The notes under the pieces are model-generated. The model did not search any database. It was not told the origin of the DNA and worked only from the letters and a program-made list of their open reading frames with translations. This document shows positions 62,915 through 64,000 of a stretch of DNA of 64,000 bases, one piece after another. The position numbers were made by a program, and so were the translations under genes. Position 1 is the first letter of the stretch. Every line of letters starts with the position of its first letter. Source of the stretch: Microbacterium paraoxydans (GTDB taxonomy: Bacteria; Actinomycetota; Actinomycetes; Actinomycetales; Microbacteriaceae); NCBI RefSeq assembly GCF_900105335.1, contig NZ_LT629770.1, forward strand, positions 2,790,001 to 2,854,000. The letters run 5' to 3'.

Positions 62915-64000
62915 ATGATGTCCGCTCCTGAGCACGGGGAGACCCTGACCCCCGTCTCGCACCGCAGAATCCGAGGGCGCGTGGGCGCTCTCGCCGCGAC
63001 GTGCGTCGCCGCCCTGAGCCTCGGCTCGCTGGTGGCCGCGCCCGCGTCGGCGAACACTGAGGGCACCGGGGTGGTGATCAACGAGGCCTACCTGTCCGGC
63101 GGAAGCGCGGGGGCGGCGTTCACGAACAAGTTCGTGGAGCTGTACAACCCGACGACGGCGCCCGTCACCCTCGACGGCCTGTCGCTGCAGTACCGCTCCG
63201 CAGCCGGGACCGGCGCCTTCAACGGCGTCGCGCCGCTGAAGGGCACGATCCCCGCGGGCGGCTACTTCCTCGTGCAGGGGAACAGCAACGGCACCAACGG
63301 CGCCGCCCTCCCGACCCCCGACGCCACCACGACGCTGAGCCCGAGCGGCACCAACGGCACGCTGGCCCTCGTCGAGGGCACCGCGGCGGTGACTCTCACC
63401 CCCGGCTCGACGGTCGGCGTGGACGGCGTGATCGATCTCCTGGGCTACGGCACCTCGAACACCTTCGAGACGGCGGCCGCCGCCGCACCCTCGAGCAACA
63501 CCGACGTCCGCTCGCTGAACCGCACCGCGGGTGCCGACAAGGACGACAACAAGGCGGACTTCGCGCTGTCGGCGACGATCACCCCGCAGAACTCCGGCGG
63601 CACCGACCCCGGCACCGACCCGGGCGAGGAGCCGGGGACGGAGCCCAAGACCGCCACGATCGCCGAGGTCCAGGGCACCGGCGACGTCTCGCCGCTGGCC
63701 GGACAGCGCGTCCGCGTCGAGGGTGTCGTCACCGCCGATCACCGCACCGGCGGCTATAAGGGCATCGTGATCCAGACGCAGGGCTCGGGCGGCGAGACCG
63801 ACGCGACCCCCGGCGCCTCGGATGGCGTGTTCGTGTTCCTGAACGCGCTGGCGCCCACGCTCGAGATCGGCGACCTCGTCTCGGTGACCGGCACCGTGAG
63901 CGAGTACTACGGCCAGACCCAGATCGCTCCCGCCGCGGTGGCCGACGTCTCCGTCGTCACCGCGGGTGTGGGCGTGCCCGCCCTCACGCCGCTCCCGGAC
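62915..64000 (+). CDS. Secreted lamin-tail/OB-fold nuclease of the ExeM/NucH type (truncated by window edge)
   Basis: At least 362 residues, open to the end of the window. Signal peptide about 1-46 (ending APASAN). A lamin-tail domain (about 48-215) starts VVINEAYLSGGS with KFVELYNPT and SLQYRSAAG; then a Pro/Thr/Asp linker (GTDPGTDPGEEPG) and an OB-fold-type domain (about 245-345) with TIAEVQGTGDVSPLAGQ and VRVEGVVT. This order is that of large extracellular DNases/phosphoesterases with a C-terminal endonuclease/exonuclease/phosphatase domain, which would lie outside the window. Confidence 0.85.
   Translation, partial: MMSAPEHGETLTPVSHRRIRGRVGALAATCVAALSLGSLVAAPASANTEGTGVVINEAYLSGGSAGAAFTNKFVELYNPTTAPVTLDGLSLQYRSAAGTGAFNGVAPLKGTIPAGGYFLVQGNSNGTNGAALPTPDATTTLSPSGTNGTLALVEGTAAVTLTPGSTVGVDGVIDLLGYGTSNTFETAAAAAPSSNTDVRSLNRTAGADKDDNKADFALSATITPQNSGGTDPGTDPGEEPGTEPKTATIAEVQGTGDVSPLAGQRVRVEGVVTADHRTGGYKGIVIQTQGSGGETDATPGASDGVFVFLNALAPTLEIGDLVSVTGTVSEYYGQTQIAPAAVADVSVVTAGVGVPALTPLPD

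Overview
The window is high-GC DNA (roughly 70%) from a motile actinobacterium, most likely Microbacterium or a close relative in the Microbacteriaceae. Reasons: the gene neighbourhood glmS-acpS-alr-tsaE, a GuaB3-type IMPDH-related gene, CIRCE-controlled groES, many GTG starts, four-base NTGA gene overlaps and apparent leaderless promoters. It is almost fully coding. No gap between genes exceeds 300 bases, and I saw no tRNA, rRNA, insertion sequence, prophage or CRISPR array.

Layout. 1-2620: end of glmS, then acpS, alr and tsaE (cell wall, lipid and tRNA t6A functions). 2617-6398: an OmpR-type response regulator, a membrane histidine kinase and a membrane protein with a degenerate GGDEF-like domain. 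6413-9055: a GntR/FadR regulator divergent from leuA, which is preceded by a 15-codon leucine-rich leader peptide and a hairpin. 9052-36346: a nearly complete flagellar locus. Minus-strand operons are flbD-motA-motB-fliM-fliN-fliO-fliP-fliQ-fliR-flhB-flhA-csrA, flgB-flgC-fliE-fliF-fliG-fliH-fliI-fliJ-fliK-flgD-flgE, and fliC/fliD-fliS-unknown; fliA is separate. On the plus strand lie an M23 peptidase gene and flgN-flgK-flgL-fliW. 36404-38591: tsaB-rimI-tsaD, the rest of the t6A set. 38588-44098: membrane and secreted-repeat proteins, a THUMP-like methyltransferase, groES and rarD. 44243-49650: a branched-chain amino-acid ABC transporter. 49902-52299: guaB and two small genes. 52437-58961: a seven-gene, translationally coupled operon (REC-PIG-L deacetylase fusion, ATP-grasp, PHP, GT2 synthase, 47-residue membrane protein, lone REC, histidine kinase). 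58961-64000: an ABC-F protein, GuaB3, SURF1 and the start of a secreted nuclease.

How the parts work together. Six sites fit CTAACG-N14-GCCGAYAG (-35 core CTAA and -10 core GCCGA separated by 16 bases), which I read as promoters for the sigma-28 encoded at 32156-32959. They stand before flgB, flbD, fliM, fliC, flgN and the M23 peptidase, so basal body, motor, filament and a wall hydrolase all appear to share one sigma factor. csrA and fliW are both present, and the flagellin leader carries a hairpin-loop ANGGA site plus a second ANGGA over the ribosome binding site, the arrangement of the Bacillus FliW-CsrA-Hag switch.

The best candidate for an undescribed system is 52437-58961. It joins a two-component system to a deacetylase whose receiver domain is fused in the same chain, and to a processive membrane glycosyltransferase; I infer phosphorylation-controlled synthesis of a partly deacetylated amino-sugar polymer or glycolipid. 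All functional statements come from reading motifs and context; no database search was run.
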